A DNA stretch of 64,000 nt from Bilabrum cf. latius (lineage: Eukaryota > Bigyra: Bicosoecida > Bigyra > Bicosoecida), in assembly GCA_965178125.1 (NCBI GenBank), contig CBCXTV010000003.1, positions 1 to 64,000 of the forward strand, written 5' to 3'. Below are positions 52,491-63,496 of this stretch, piece by piece. The translations under genes were made by a program, and so were the position numbers. Within the stretch, counting starts at the first letter, position 1; every line of letters begins with the position of its first letter. Below the pieces are notes generated by a model. It was given only the letters and a program-made list of their open reading frames with translations. It made no database searches and was not told the origin of the DNA.

Positions 52491-53325
52491 GCTTGCGTGA
52501 CGGTTTTCCCTCTCAACCTGGCCTCTTGCGTGGCGCTGCTTCCGCGTGTGGCCTGAGCGTGCGACCTGAGCGTTCGGCTTGCTGTCGCGTGTGACCTGAG
52601 CGAACGGGCGGTCGACAGTATCCCGCGTATGTTGCTCCTGGGGTTCAAGAAAACTTGTACTTTTTGGGCTGTACGGTGGTCAGTGGTGCACGGTTCGTTC
52701 GCAGCCTCCGCGTTGTTGGAAAGCTATGGTGGAGCATGGTTCTTTTCGCAGCCTCCGCGTTGTGATCAAGCTACGGTGGAGCATGGTTCGTGAGCATGGT
52801 TCTTTTCGCAGCCTCCGCGTTGTTGACACGTGAAAGCTACGCGAACGTGACCACACAATAGGCCATACCCCAGGTGAAATCCGGACTCGGACATCCAGAC
52901 GAAGCGGCATCATACACACTGTTGAACACACAAATGACACTGAGCTCCACCGTAACGTAACTTTCCATCACCACCTGGTTTATTTTCTCCGCGATGGCAG
53001 CTTGGCGGTGACGCTGTGTCTTCGGGCATGAAGGGGCAAATCTTTGGTTTTTTGGGCCCTGTTTCGGTCACCGAAAAGTCGTGTGATTTCTGGCGCGCAG
53101 GAGGAGTGACGCAAGGTATTTCTGAACCGTTTTCCGGACGCTTTCCGGGCCTCCCATGTGACCGCTTTTTGCGTACCGAAACACGTTCCGCGCGTGAGGA
53201 GCAGATGCGGATCTCCGCGGGGTCCTAGTTGTGTCCTTTTTCGGGGGACGAAATCGGGCGCACTTGTCGTGCCGATTCGTGGTCGTCTCTGAGACCGGCT
53301 GCGAGTCGGGAAAGGTGCCCGGGAG
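52491..53325. repeat. Unit tail and II/III junction
   Basis: Same short repeats as 26472-27306. The junction falls at 53116/53117 and is identical to I/II. Confidence 0.75.
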
Positions 53326-54657
53326 ATGCTCGTGTCCTTGGCTTCGTATTTCTCCGCATATTCTTCAAACGCGGGCGCACGTCTCCTACCGATTCGTGTT
53401 CGGTTTCCGAGGCCGATCGCGAGTCGGGAAATGCGCCCGCGATGCGCTCTCGATCTCGGAAAGGGCGGGAGTCCGTTCTTGCATTCGGAATGGGCGGGGA
53501 GTTGCTTTTCCTGGGAGCATGTGCGAGATTCCTTCTCCGCGGGTCCTCTTTCGGCTTCGGCAGTCAGCAGCGCACTCTGCGGGAACGGCATTCTCCGAGT
53601 CTCTTTGCCGATGATGTCTGAGGAGAAACCGTCCGAGAGCATTGCTGTTTCCTTGGGAGACGGCCGCAATCTTCGTGGGCGTCGAGGCGCCGGTAATATG
53701 GGAAACGAGGGCGGCATGTTGGCGCGCGAGGTCGACGCCCCGGCGGAGCACGCCGGCGCGGCGGCAAGCGTCGATGTTGCGGGCGGCCCCCACATCGAAA
53801 GCGGCGGCGCGGAGGCGGCGTCCACGGGGATGCTCGGAGAGGAGAGCGGCAAGGCAGCGCCGAAGGAGGACGCCGAAGACGACGGCGGCAAGAAGACGGA
53901 GGAGGAGGATGCTCGCGGCGGTGGACGTGCTGTGGTGCCCGGAGGTAATGACGACGTATGGACCGACGCAGCCGCTTGGAAGGCGGGTGGCGGCGTGGCA
54001 GAGGCATTGTCATCGCAGCGTGTGAATCTTGCGCACACTGCCGGGGCGGTCTCTGGCGCTGATAGCTGGGATCCATGGGAGACCCCTGCGAAGTCGTCAT
54101 GGGGGGAGACGTACGTGCCGCGGCAGGTCGCGCCGGAGCCGGCGGAGGAGGCGACATGGACTTGCAACGCGTGCCAGTGCTGCAAGCCCCGGTCGGCGTA
54201 CTTCAAGAAGTGGAAGGACTGGATCCAACCAGTTTGCCGGGTGTGTTGCGACAAGTTCGACAACGCGACGCCGTGGTGGGTGTGGTGCAAGAACTGCAAA
54301 AACGAGTATCCGGCGTACCGATTTCCCCAGATCCGCCGGAAGAAGGAGAACCTGCGCTATTTCTTCCCTGAGGACTGGTGCGCGAAGTGCCTGGTTGCGC
54401 GTGGCTGGAGTCTCCATGATGTCCGTTCCTCTGCGGGTGAAGCGAAGCGTTGGGTGCCAAAAGCTTGCGCGAATACCGGTGACGGCGACAACGACGCTCG
54501 TGCTCCCGCACGCGACGAGCCTCCTGCAGGAGGCGCCGCCTCCTGCAGCAACGCCGTGCGTCAGAGTCCTTCGCGTGACGAGGCCTTGGATGACATCAAG
54601 CGGGCCATGGAGCTTCTCCAGAATGCGGAAAGGTTCCTCCTCACGATGCCAGCGTGA
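53326..54657 (+). CDS. CxxC zinc-domain protein, Stc1-like (unit III)
   Basis: Predicted protein identical to units I and II; the preferred internal start is ATG 53614. Confidence 0.75.
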   Translation: MLVSLASYFSAYSSNAGARLLPIRVRFPRPIASREMRPRCALDLGKGGSPFLHSEWAGSCFSWEHVRDSFSAGPLSASAVSSALCGNGILRVSLPMMSEEKPSESIAVSLGDGRNLRGRRGAGNMGNEGGMLAREVDAPAEHAGAAASVDVAGGPHIESGGAEAASTGMLGEESGKAAPKEDAEDDGGKKTEEEDARGGGRAVVPGGNDDVWTDAAAWKAGGGVAEALSSQRVNLAHTAGAVSGADSWDPWETPAKSSWGETYVPRQVAPEPAEEATWTCNACQCCKPRSAYFKKWKDWIQPVCRVCCDKFDNATPWWVWCKNCKNEYPAYRFPQIRRKKENLRYFFPEDWCAKCLVARGWSLHDVRSSAGEAKRWVPKACANTGDGDNDARAPARDEPPAGGAASCSNAVRQSPSRDEALDDIKRAMELLQNAERFLLTMPA

Positions 54658-55759
54658 CGCGGGAGCTTCCCGAATGGGTCCGTCGTACTGTGAGGGCGCT
54701 CCGGAAGGAAGAGCGCGAGTGAGTCATCCTTGCGCCGAGGTGAGCGCGACGTCGGAGGAGCACGGTCGTTTGATTGGGAACGATATGGTCGGCAGCGTGT
54801 GAAAATCCGAGTTTCTCGTGCAGGATTGGGCAGCTCTCTAGATATCTTGCCCGGGAAGGGTGTGATGCGGTGGGAGCGCTTCCGCCTCACGTGGCAGACG
54901 TCCACACTTCCTGGTTCCCCGGCAGGCTGTTTGGCGAGACGGAGTGGCAAAGCATCCGCCTGCTCATTCCTACTTTGTTACCTCGATTGTGAGCTCGGAG
55001 CTTGGGGCGGAGGATTCTGCGGGCAGCTCATGTGTGCCTAGAGTGTCATCCCGCGACCCTCTGACTTCTGTCCGTGGCTTTACCTCTTCGCGCAGGAAGA
55101 TTCCTCATGAGGCAAGCCCGGTCCGAACTCGCGTGGGATGCCGTGCGCTGGTGCGGCTTCCACTCATCCCCGGGGTGGGGAGCGCTGGGTAAAGGATCGT
55201 CTGTCCCTGCAAGTTTCGATTCGGCGAGGTGCGGCAGCATGACGCGGACCGAGGTGAAGTCCTTTGTCCGCGATAGGTCGCCGCGTCGCGCGGTGGCGAC
55301 CCCACAGCGCCCAAATCCCATTCCAGAGAGGGGGTGTGATGCAGTGGGAGCCCTTCCGCCTCACGTGACAGACGTTCACACTTCCTGGTTCCCATAAGGT
55401 CTTCAGCACAGCGCATGCGAGGCAGGCTGTTTGGCGAGACGTAGTGGCATCGCCCCCGCCTGCTCATTCCTACTTTGTTACCTCGATTGTCAGCTTGGGG
55501 CTCGGGGGCGGCGGATTCAGCGGGCAGCTCATGTATGCTGGAGTGTCATCCCGCGACCTCTGACTTCTGTCCGTGGCTTTACCTCTTCGCGCAGGAAGAT
55601 TCCTCATGAGGCAAGCCCGGTGCGAACTCCTGTGGGATGCCGTGCGCTGGTTCGGATTCCACTCATGCCCGATGTGGGGAGCGCTAGGGTAAAGGATCGT
55701 CTGTCCCTGCAAGTTTCGATTCGGCTCGAGTCAATGTGAGGAAGGAGAGGTGCGGCAGC

Positions 55760-56284
55760 ATGACGCGGAACGAGGTGACGTCCTTTGTCCGCGATAGGTC
55801 GCCGCGTCGCGCGGTGGCGACCCCGCAGCGCCCAAACCCCGCCCCGCCAGCGAGTCCTCACTCGACAGCGGTGTCGAACCTGCAGCAGCGCTTCGAGAAC
55901 ATGCAGCAGCGTGCGGAAAGCTTGAGCGCTCAGCTGGAGTACGCCCAAAGTGTGATCAGGCTGCTCTCCGGCCTGTTGCGCGATGAGGCTCCTCGGTTCC
56001 ATGCAGACTTTGATCCCGTGATTCGGCGTGCGATGTCTGGCGCAAGCGGCTCCGTTGCGGGTAGGTCTTTCCGTCTTGTGGACGGAGGCGTCATCCACGG
56101 ACCTGACACAGCAGTCGCTGCTCCTCCGCGTCGTCTCATCGTTGAGGTGCGTACGGACTGGGAGATGACCGAGACTGCCTCAACTGTGCTGGATTCCTCA
56201 GGATCAGACGACATGGGTTCCGAGGACTCGCCGCCGCCGACCGTCGTCCTCCCCAGCGGCGCGGCGGGCGCCGGCGGTGCCTAG
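55760..56284 (+). CDS. Small coiled-coil protein (unit III)
   Basis: Identical protein to units I and II, with the unit I base at the synonymous site. Confidence 0.55.
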   Translation: MTRNEVTSFVRDRSPRRAVATPQRPNPAPPASPHSTAVSNLQQRFENMQQRAESLSAQLEYAQSVIRLLSGLLRDEAPRFHADFDPVIRRAMSGASGSVAGRSFRLVDGGVIHGPDTAVAAPPRRLIVEVRTDWEMTETASTVLDSSGSDDMGSEDSPPPTVVLPSGAAGAGGA

Positions 56285-56855
56285 TCCTCGGCAGCTCCTG
56301 CATCGGAGCCTCCTGTCGAGATTCGATCGCGCAACGTCGTTCCTTACATTGCTTGCCGTCGCATGTGCGGGGCGGTGGTGGGTGTGCGTGTTCGCCGAAA
56401 GTTCCCGGCCTCGTCTTCCTCAGGAGAGCTCCTCGACCCGAAATTGGCAGCTCAGCGCTGCCGTGGCCGATACAGTACCCGTGCACGGCCAGTTGGCAGC
56501 TACGCGCTGCCGTTGCCAATGTCGTCCGCACGAGAGCAGAGTGGCAGCTCAGCGCAGGCGAGAAACCGCGCTCGCAATGCTGCGAGGTGTATTCAATGCT
56601 GTGCACGTGTCTATCCCTCTCCCTGGTTTTGTCTCGCTTGCGCCAGTGTGACCGCAGCAGAGCGGGTGCTTCCCGCGCGTCTTCAGCTTTGAGCACTCCT
56701 CCAGCGACAGGAAGGCATTCGCTTGCTCTCGCTCCCCGCCTGCGTCCTATCCCTCCCGGGTATCTTCAGAGGCCACAGGCAGTGCGAAGCTTGGCAGCGG
56801 GTCCGTCCGCGTCGTTTCGGCTGTGAGCGATCTTCTGCCCGGTTCCTCACGCGTC

Positions 56856-58460
56856 ATGATGTCCTCTGCTTCGGTGCCGGATCAGCTCGCACGGATCAGT
56901 AAGGAGCTGAAGTGTCTCAGAGACGCGAGACAACGGGCGCGCAATGGGCTGCGCCATCCGTGGTTGCGCGCCATGGAGGCACAGGTCGCTGAGGTTATTC
57001 GTCATCACCCCGGAGGTGGCGAGGCAGCTCTTCGAACCTATGTCTCTCGTCAGTTGCAGAGTCGACAGGTTTCCACGCGGACGGCTTCGCAGGAGGAGTT
57101 TCAAAGGCAGGTCGATGAGGAGGTCGCGCTCACCATGAGGCGCCCAGCTGAGGCGTGGCAGCGAAATCCTCTTCGCTCATGTCATCGAGAGTCCGTGGCA
57201 CGCGCGGAGACCTTTCTCGCCGAGGCTTCTGTCGTTGCTTGGATCGACCATGTGAACGAGCAGCGTGGGTGTGCTCCAACTGGGAACATGGTTTTCGCCA
57301 TGCTTGCGAGGATGGGCGTTCGCGCGGGGAAGGATTCGGCTCGACGGCAGTGGCTCCTGCGCTTCCGTCGTCGTTGGCGGCTTCGGCATGGCCGATTGAA
57401 GAAGCAGCCCCCGGTAACACTCGATTACGTCAGACTCGCGTGTCGTGTCTTCTATCAGTGGATTGAATTCGCAGAAGCGCGAGTGCCCCGCAACCGCCGC
57501 CTCGTCTTTGTGAACTTCGATGAGTCCAGCGTGCCCTTTGCCTTTCCGGGAATGCGCGGGTACATCGCACCGAGGTCAGGAACGGAGCCCGCTTCGCTTG
57601 GTTCGCGCACGGAGCGCCTCGCCTCGAATAGCAATCGAGGATCGTACACCTTTCTGGGTTTCATTAGCGACTGCCCGGAAATCCAGCGACGACTCCCGCG
57701 TATACTCATCGGGAAGCACACGCGGCTGAGCAAGCGCTTGATGCGTGGGGCGTCGAACCAAATGGTGGACGGAATGGAAGTCTGGGCCCGAGAGAGCTCG
57801 TGGGTGACGCAGTCCCTCATGTTCGACATTCTGCGTCGGCTTTTCGCTTCTTGGATGGACATTCAGCATGAGATCTATCCAATAGTGATACTTGACTGCG
57901 CGCCCCAACACATTTCCACTGAGATTGTGAACTTCGCACACGGCCTTGGCATGGATCTCGTGTTTATTCCTGGTCGACTCACCTTCTTGCTTCAGCCGTT
58001 GGACGTTCTCGTCTTTCAGCTTCTTAAGCGCGACCTTCGGGAGACGTGGATGCAGGAGCGCTCGCGTCATGAAGCGGGTCATGTCGATGTCTCTTGCCAT
58101 CTCAGGGTTGTCGCTGAGTGCACGAAGAGAGTGCTCTCGTCTGGCTCGTGGCAAGGCGCTTTCGATATGACAGGCATTACCAGCGGCAGGCGCCGCTTGC
58201 ATTCGACCCTACGGCGCTTGTTTGAGTGTGACATGGAGGACATCTCCAGCGATGCTCCGTCTGTCGACCAGCTCCGCTTCATCAGCAGTCCGCAGCAGCC
58301 TCTCCCGCACGATGCGCTCATCAACAGGGCCCCAGTCGCGTCCGGACACGGGGTCGACGGAGGCGTCCACGGTGGTAACGCTCGCCGCGTGCCTCGTGGC
58401 CGCAGACTAAACGGATGGACCCCCCGCGATCGCGCTCACCCCTCGGCGGCCATGCCGTGA
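56856..58460 (+). CDS. Pogo/Fot/Tigger-type DDE transposase (unit III)
   Basis: Third intact copy, identical in protein, DD35D triad present; the frame extends to GTG 56823. Confidence 0.88.
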   Translation: MMSSASVPDQLARISKELKCLRDARQRARNGLRHPWLRAMEAQVAEVIRHHPGGGEAALRTYVSRQLQSRQVSTRTASQEEFQRQVDEEVALTMRRPAEAWQRNPLRSCHRESVARAETFLAEASVVAWIDHVNEQRGCAPTGNMVFAMLARMGVRAGKDSARRQWLLRFRRRWRLRHGRLKKQPPVTLDYVRLACRVFYQWIEFAEARVPRNRRLVFVNFDESSVPFAFPGMRGYIAPRSGTEPASLGSRTERLASNSNRGSYTFLGFISDCPEIQRRLPRILIGKHTRLSKRLMRGASNQMVDGMEVWARESSWVTQSLMFDILRRLFASWMDIQHEIYPIVILDCAPQHISTEIVNFAHGLGMDLVFIPGRLTFLLQPLDVLVFQLLKRDLRETWMQERSRHEAGHVDVSCHLRVVAECTKRVLSSGSWQGAFDMTGITSGRRRLHSTLRRLFECDMEDISSDAPSVDQLRFISSPQQPLPHDALINRAPVASGHGVDGGVHGGNARRVPRGRRLNGWTPRDRAHPSAAMP

Positions 58461-59479
58461 CCTCGACCACGACCATGTCAGGGGCGAACGCGACTTCGTC
58501 AACCTCGAGCACGACCATCCCAGCGGCGAACGCGGCTTCCTCGATGGGATCCCTGACCCCGACGAAGCTTCCCCGACCTCGGCCACGTGAACCTGCAGGC
58601 GCATTCTTGCCCGATGTGCCCGCGCAGGTGGCGGCCTGCACGGCGTGGGCGCCACCGTTTCGTCGACCAGACAGCTCAGCCACTCCGGCGACGCGCGAGG
58701 CGGCAACGTCCACGTGCATCAATCCGTGGACCGCTCTCTCCTGGTATCCGACACCACCGCAGCCGACGGACCCCCCTTCCGACAGGCCTCGCGAGGTACC
58801 GAACCCGAGCTCCCGGCAGCAGCGCAGGCGTCATGCTTGGGGCGGCACGTGGGTGTTCGACGACGCCATTACGCTCAGCGATTGCGGGTCGAGGGTGCAG
58901 ATCGACGCGCCGCAGTCGAAGCTCTTGGCGATGGTCGTGCCCCGGAAGTCGGGCCAGTGGATTCCTCGTAGGCTGCGCTCGCGTACGATCTGGTATTTGG
59001 CTGGGGAGCAGTCGGCCGTGATCACCAACCTCAAGTGCCAGGCCTGCAGTCGGGTCAAGCAGGCGGACAGCTTCAACCCGAAGAGCTTGCGTCGGGCTCA
59101 GTACTCGTTGCTGCATTCCCTGTGGCCCGGCTACATACGACGTACCGAGCGGTCTATTTGGTGCACGCAGTGTGCGGTGGAGGACCAGTTGATGCAGGGC
59201 AACTTTCCGGACGGCTACTGTTTCCGGATCCGCGCCACACTCGAAATTTGCCATCAAGATCGCGTCGCGGCCAGGCTGTTTGCAGTGCACGACAGTAACG
59301 CTCTCTTCGAGCAGATCCCGCTGAGCTCCCATGCGGCCATGGACGTGGCGGAGCAGTTGCGTCGATACTGGCAGGATGCCGTGTCCTCAGACGGCCAGAG
59401 CAACATCTTCCACAGCGACCACGTTTCGACAGACGACGACTCTGAGTTCGCACCGGGCGGACCGGAGAGCGTGCCGTGA
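58415..59479 (+). CDS. CxxC protein with Ser/Thr/Pro-rich N-terminus (unit III)
   Basis: Identical in protein to the other two copies, overlapping the transposase end. Confidence 0.65.
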   Translation: MDPPRSRSPLGGHAVTSTTTMSGANATSSTSSTTIPAANAASSMGSLTPTKLPRPRPREPAGAFLPDVPAQVAACTAWAPPFRRPDSSATPATREAATSTCINPWTALSWYPTPPQPTDPPSDRPREVPNPSSRQQRRRHAWGGTWVFDDAITLSDCGSRVQIDAPQSKLLAMVVPRKSGQWIPRRLRSRTIWYLAGEQSAVITNLKCQACSRVKQADSFNPKSLRRAQYSLLHSLWPGYIRRTERSIWCTQCAVEDQLMQGNFPDGYCFRIRATLEICHQDRVAARLFAVHDSNALFEQIPLSSHAAMDVAEQLRRYWQDAVSSDGQSNIFHSDHVSTDDDSEFAPGGPESVP

Positions 59480-62400
59480 GGGACCGCAGCGACAGTATCG
59501 TCGCTTAGGTGAGGAGCGGGTGCCAATGCTCTTTTGAAAATGGTGCGTCGTACGTACGGCAGGAGCCGTCGGTGGGAGCGGGGCGGATCCTGCGGGAAGT
59601 CGTGGAGACTGAGGGCAGAGACTCTCGGGTCGGTCAGGGTCTCATGTAACGTGCTGTTCACCGCAGAGGTATGTGCGGATCTTGGTGGATCTCTCGAGGA
59701 CATGGGTGGCATACCGTTGTGCATCCGTTCCCCGGGGGGGGCGGTCGCAGAAGAGTGCACACGAAAACAAGAGGAAAGGAGACCAACCCCCCAAACCCAC
59801 GTAGTGCGATCCTGGGGGGTACCCTATAAGGTACTAAGAATCCTTCTCCCGAAAATCGCACTACCTCGGGCCACAACGTCTTGGTGGATTCCTCGAGGAC
59901 ATGGGTGGCATACCGTTGTGCATCCGTTCCCCGTCGCTCCCTAACGTCTTCAGTGGCAGGTTCGGAAAAGACACCTCCGTAGGCACGCGACAAGTCCCGG
60001 TGAAGCGGGCTCGCACCGCGCTGGGCGGGAGATCGTGAGCGCTTAGAGGACCGGAGCTCTCGGGCGGGTGCGTGTCTCGACAAACTCCCTCTTGACCACG
60101 GGCGGGGAACGTGTAGGGCGGAAGCTAAAGACACCGTAAGTAGCGGAGGGCTAACATTCCGTCCTTCGGTGAGAGCCAAAAGTTCGAGTCTGCGAGAGAC
60201 TATTATACGAAGTTCTCCCCTCCTCATACGTGCGCATAGCCTCCTCACGCGGTAGCGCGAGCGCGGGACCCGGACCTGTCCCTGATGGGCGTGAATCTGA
60301 ACCCGGCGTACTCTCCTAGTCTGTCACTTCCACGACCTTGTTGTCGCGGAACCACTTGCACGGAGAGGAACCTGTCGTTCAAGCGGGTGCAGCCGGACGC
60401 GCAGGTGTAGTGCATCGCCTTGCATATGTGCACGGCCAAGTAGATGCCGGAACCGTAGAGGTATCACACTTCCCGCGGAGCTTGGGTGGGTCTTTCGCTG
60501 CTGTCGTCTGCTCCAGAAGGTTTGCGCCAAAAACCGGAAAACTTCTAAGACAGAGGTGGGATGCCAGGAGCTCACGGTCCTGCCGGATTGGGGAGGTCCA
60601 TGCCCACGCGAGCCGGGTACGCGCCGAATCCAACGCGAGCCGTTCCCCACGGCGCACCGATAAGTGTCGGGACGCCGAGAGCAGGCACGCTGACGGCGCC
60701 AAGGACGCTCGTGGTCCGGCACGTGAGGAGCCTCTTGCGAAGCGCCGCGTCTCTGTTGAACACACAAATGACTCTGAGCTCCACCGTAACGTAACGTGCC
60801 ATCACCACTCTCGATCTCGGAAAGGGCGGGAGTGCGCTCTTGCATTCGGAATGGGCGGGGATAGAGCCAGTCCAGCATGTGTGGGCGTGAAGCCGGAGGA
60901 GTTGCTCTTCCTGGGAGCATGTGCGAGATTCCTTCTCCGCGGATCCTCTTTCGGCTTCGGCAGTCAGCAGCGCACTCTGTGGGAACGGCATTCTCCGTCG
61001 CCAACGCCGTGCATGAGAGCGCCTGCCGACAAAGTTTACGCCAAAAACCGCAAAACATGTGGGACAGAGGTGGGATGCCTGGGGCTCGCGGTTATGACAC
61101 ATTAGGAAGGTCCATGCCCATGTCACCGCCACCATGGCGACACGCGCCCAGACCTTGGAGGGTTTTTCAGTGGTGTCGCCTGCCGGGGAGGGTTTACGCG
61201 GAAAACCGGAGAACTTGTGCGTTTCGCGTTCCCGAAGCCCGCCATTACTCCGGGAGGGAGCCTGCCAACGAGGTGGTGCTTGGCGAAATGTGGTGGGTGG
61301 CGAAGATGTGGTACTTCGCCGTGCCTTTCTCTATGACGGCCAAGCGTGCACTCGCCATCGCGCTCGGACGCCACAGGAAGAGATCCCAGCACGCAGCTCC
61401 GCCGCCTCATCCAGGAGTAAGGCGAAGTCGAATCGTGAATAGCGCTTCGCACCTTCACAGAGCCGAGGATCACAGATAGGCCCCGCCTCACAGAACCCAG
61501 CGCCATAGGGCAGAGCGTGAAGTACCTGGCCGCTTGGCTTGGCCGGACCCCCGCCCGCCCTCCGCCGGCAGCTCCTCCCGTCCGTCCCTATGGAGGCAGA
61601 TCCGCGTACCCATGCTGCGGCGGGATCCTGACACAATCCGTTCCTCTTAGTGTGTGGCCGTGGGGCATGAGTAGAGCAGCATCGGGCCCTCACCAGCCGT
61701 GGAACGGAAGCAGCTCTCCGTGCGGCAGCTGTGCGATGCACAGACCTTTTCCCAAAGATACGGATCCATTTTGCCGTCTTCCCGCGCATACTGCATCGCT
61801 CTGCAAAACTGCATTGCGCAGTGGATCCCGGAGCGTCGACTGCCAATAGCAGGCGGCCTCGCAAGGCCTTCATGGACGCAGGATTTGGGCTTCTTCATCG
61901 TAAATTTGGGGTCTGCTCAGCGCGCGAAAATTCCAACGCTTCAAAATGGATCCGGACGTCGCGAGAAGGGAACTCGTTGCTTGCTCACCTGTGCGGAGGG
62001 GTTGGATGCCCGATGTGCAAAAGAGAGGATATTGTCCGTCGGCGTTCTCTCTTCACCTTGTGCGGAAGGGTTGGGTGCCTGATTTCAGACAGAGAAGGTC
62101 TCGTCCGTCGGGAGCGCTTAGGAATACTTCCGGATGGGGCGTCCAGACGCGGTCCAGGACCTCCAGCTCGTCGGGGTCAATGTCGCCCGCGCCGTCCGTG
62201 CCTTTGACGCCCTCTGGATCGATGATGCCCACGATCTTTGTCATCTCGGACGACACACGTCCCAGCTGCTCTTTGGTAGTGCATTACCTCATTGACCCCG
62301 AAGCGTTGAATATTTAATGAAGACCCTTCGGAAGCTGACGAAGTTTGTCAGCTTGTCGGAGCGCAGCCTGGGTCCTTGTCAACAAACATGGAGGGTTTCG

Positions 62401-63104
62401 GGGGCGGATTTCCAGCGTTCCGCCTTGATTTCGAGTGCACCTCGAGGTCGGGATCGAAGCGGGGCGGGCGGTTCGTCATCCTCTGTGATACGCTTAGGAG
62501 GCGCCGACTTGATGCCCACCTTGTCCCCCAATCACTCCAGACGTAACTGGGGAACTCTTCCCGTCGTGGGCCGGGTACGCCTCCGAATCCCACGCGAGCC
62601 GTTCCCCACGGCGCACCGATAAGCGCCGCTGCAAGCGTACCAAGAGGGGCGTACCAAGAGGTGCTTCCTTCGCTCGGCAGTGTGGCACTTCAAGCAGTAG
62701 AATGTGCCACTCCCAGCACGTAGGTGGAGTTTGCAAGCTGCCGGCCGACATGCTCGTGTGGTGACCTCCGGCGCACCGATAAGTGCCGCTGCAAGCGCAC
62801 CAATACTACTTCGCTTGGGAGCGTGGCACTTTAAGCAATGCAGTGCGCCGGTTTTCGTGCACGCCCAGTCGCGCGGACGCCGCAGGTGGCTTGGCCGTAG
62901 GATAGAATTAGTGGCGGGTCGGTTTTGCATGTCTTCCCTCTCCTCTTGATATGGTACAGAAAGGCAAGAGCCTGACGATGCAGACGGAACTCCTGGATTT
63001 CACCGCCACATTCCTAGTCAAGACAGCCCTCGACTAAACAGACGCCGAGTTATCTTGAGCAGCATCCCACGACGCAGTGATGTGGACGGCAAGGGTGATG
63101 CCAT
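59480..63104. other. Debris region (unit III)
   Basis: Same content as 6619-10243. Direct repeats are at 59681-59734 and 59880-59933, with the hairpin at 59801-59864. Near 60620-60640 it follows unit I rather than the converted unit II sequence. Confidence 0.6.
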
Positions 63105-63496
63105 GCTTTCCGGGCCTCCCATGTGACCGCTTTTTGCGTACCGAAACACTTTCCGAGGTCGACGCCCCGGCGGAGCACGCCGGCGCGGCGGCAAGCGTCG
63201 ATGTTGCGGGCGGCCCAGCCATGAGGTACATGATCAAGTACGCGGAAAGCACGCAGAGCGTCGTCAATCCGTTCGTGAGCCGCGAGTTCCAAAAGGTCTT
63301 CGAGCACATCCCCCCGGAAAGCACGCAGAGCATCGTCAATCCGTTCGTGAGCCGCGAGTTCCAAAAGGTCTTCGAGCACATCCCCCCGGAAAGCACGCAG
63401 AGCATCGTCAATCCGTTCGTGAGCCGCGAGTTCCAAAAGGTCTTCGAGCACATCCCCCGGATGATGTCGAGCATGCGGACGCCCTGCTCCGGATGA
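63080..63496 (+). CDS. Chimeric ORF: CxxC-protein piece fused to triplicated GT segment (unit III)
   Basis: Same 138-codon frame as 10219-10635, retaining the 32 bp deleted in unit II. Confidence 0.35.
   Translation: MWTARVMPCFPGLPCDRFLRTETLSEVDAPAEHAGAAASVDVAGGPAMRYMIKYAESTQSVVNPFVSREFQKVFEHIPPESTQSIVNPFVSREFQKVFEHIPPESTQSIVNPFVSREFQKVFEHIPRMMSSMRTPCSG

Larger units (their letters stand above)
27098..53116 (+). repeat. Tandem unit II (26,019 bp)
   Basis: Second unit, giving the basic period of 26,019 bp. Compared with I it lacks 32 bp in the patchwork locus (near 37070), lacks the extra glycosyltransferase segment, and carries +5 and +2 indels that break its glycosyltransferase frame. Homopolymer and GT-dinucleotide lengths also differ upstream and downstream of rep. 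Confidence 0.97.
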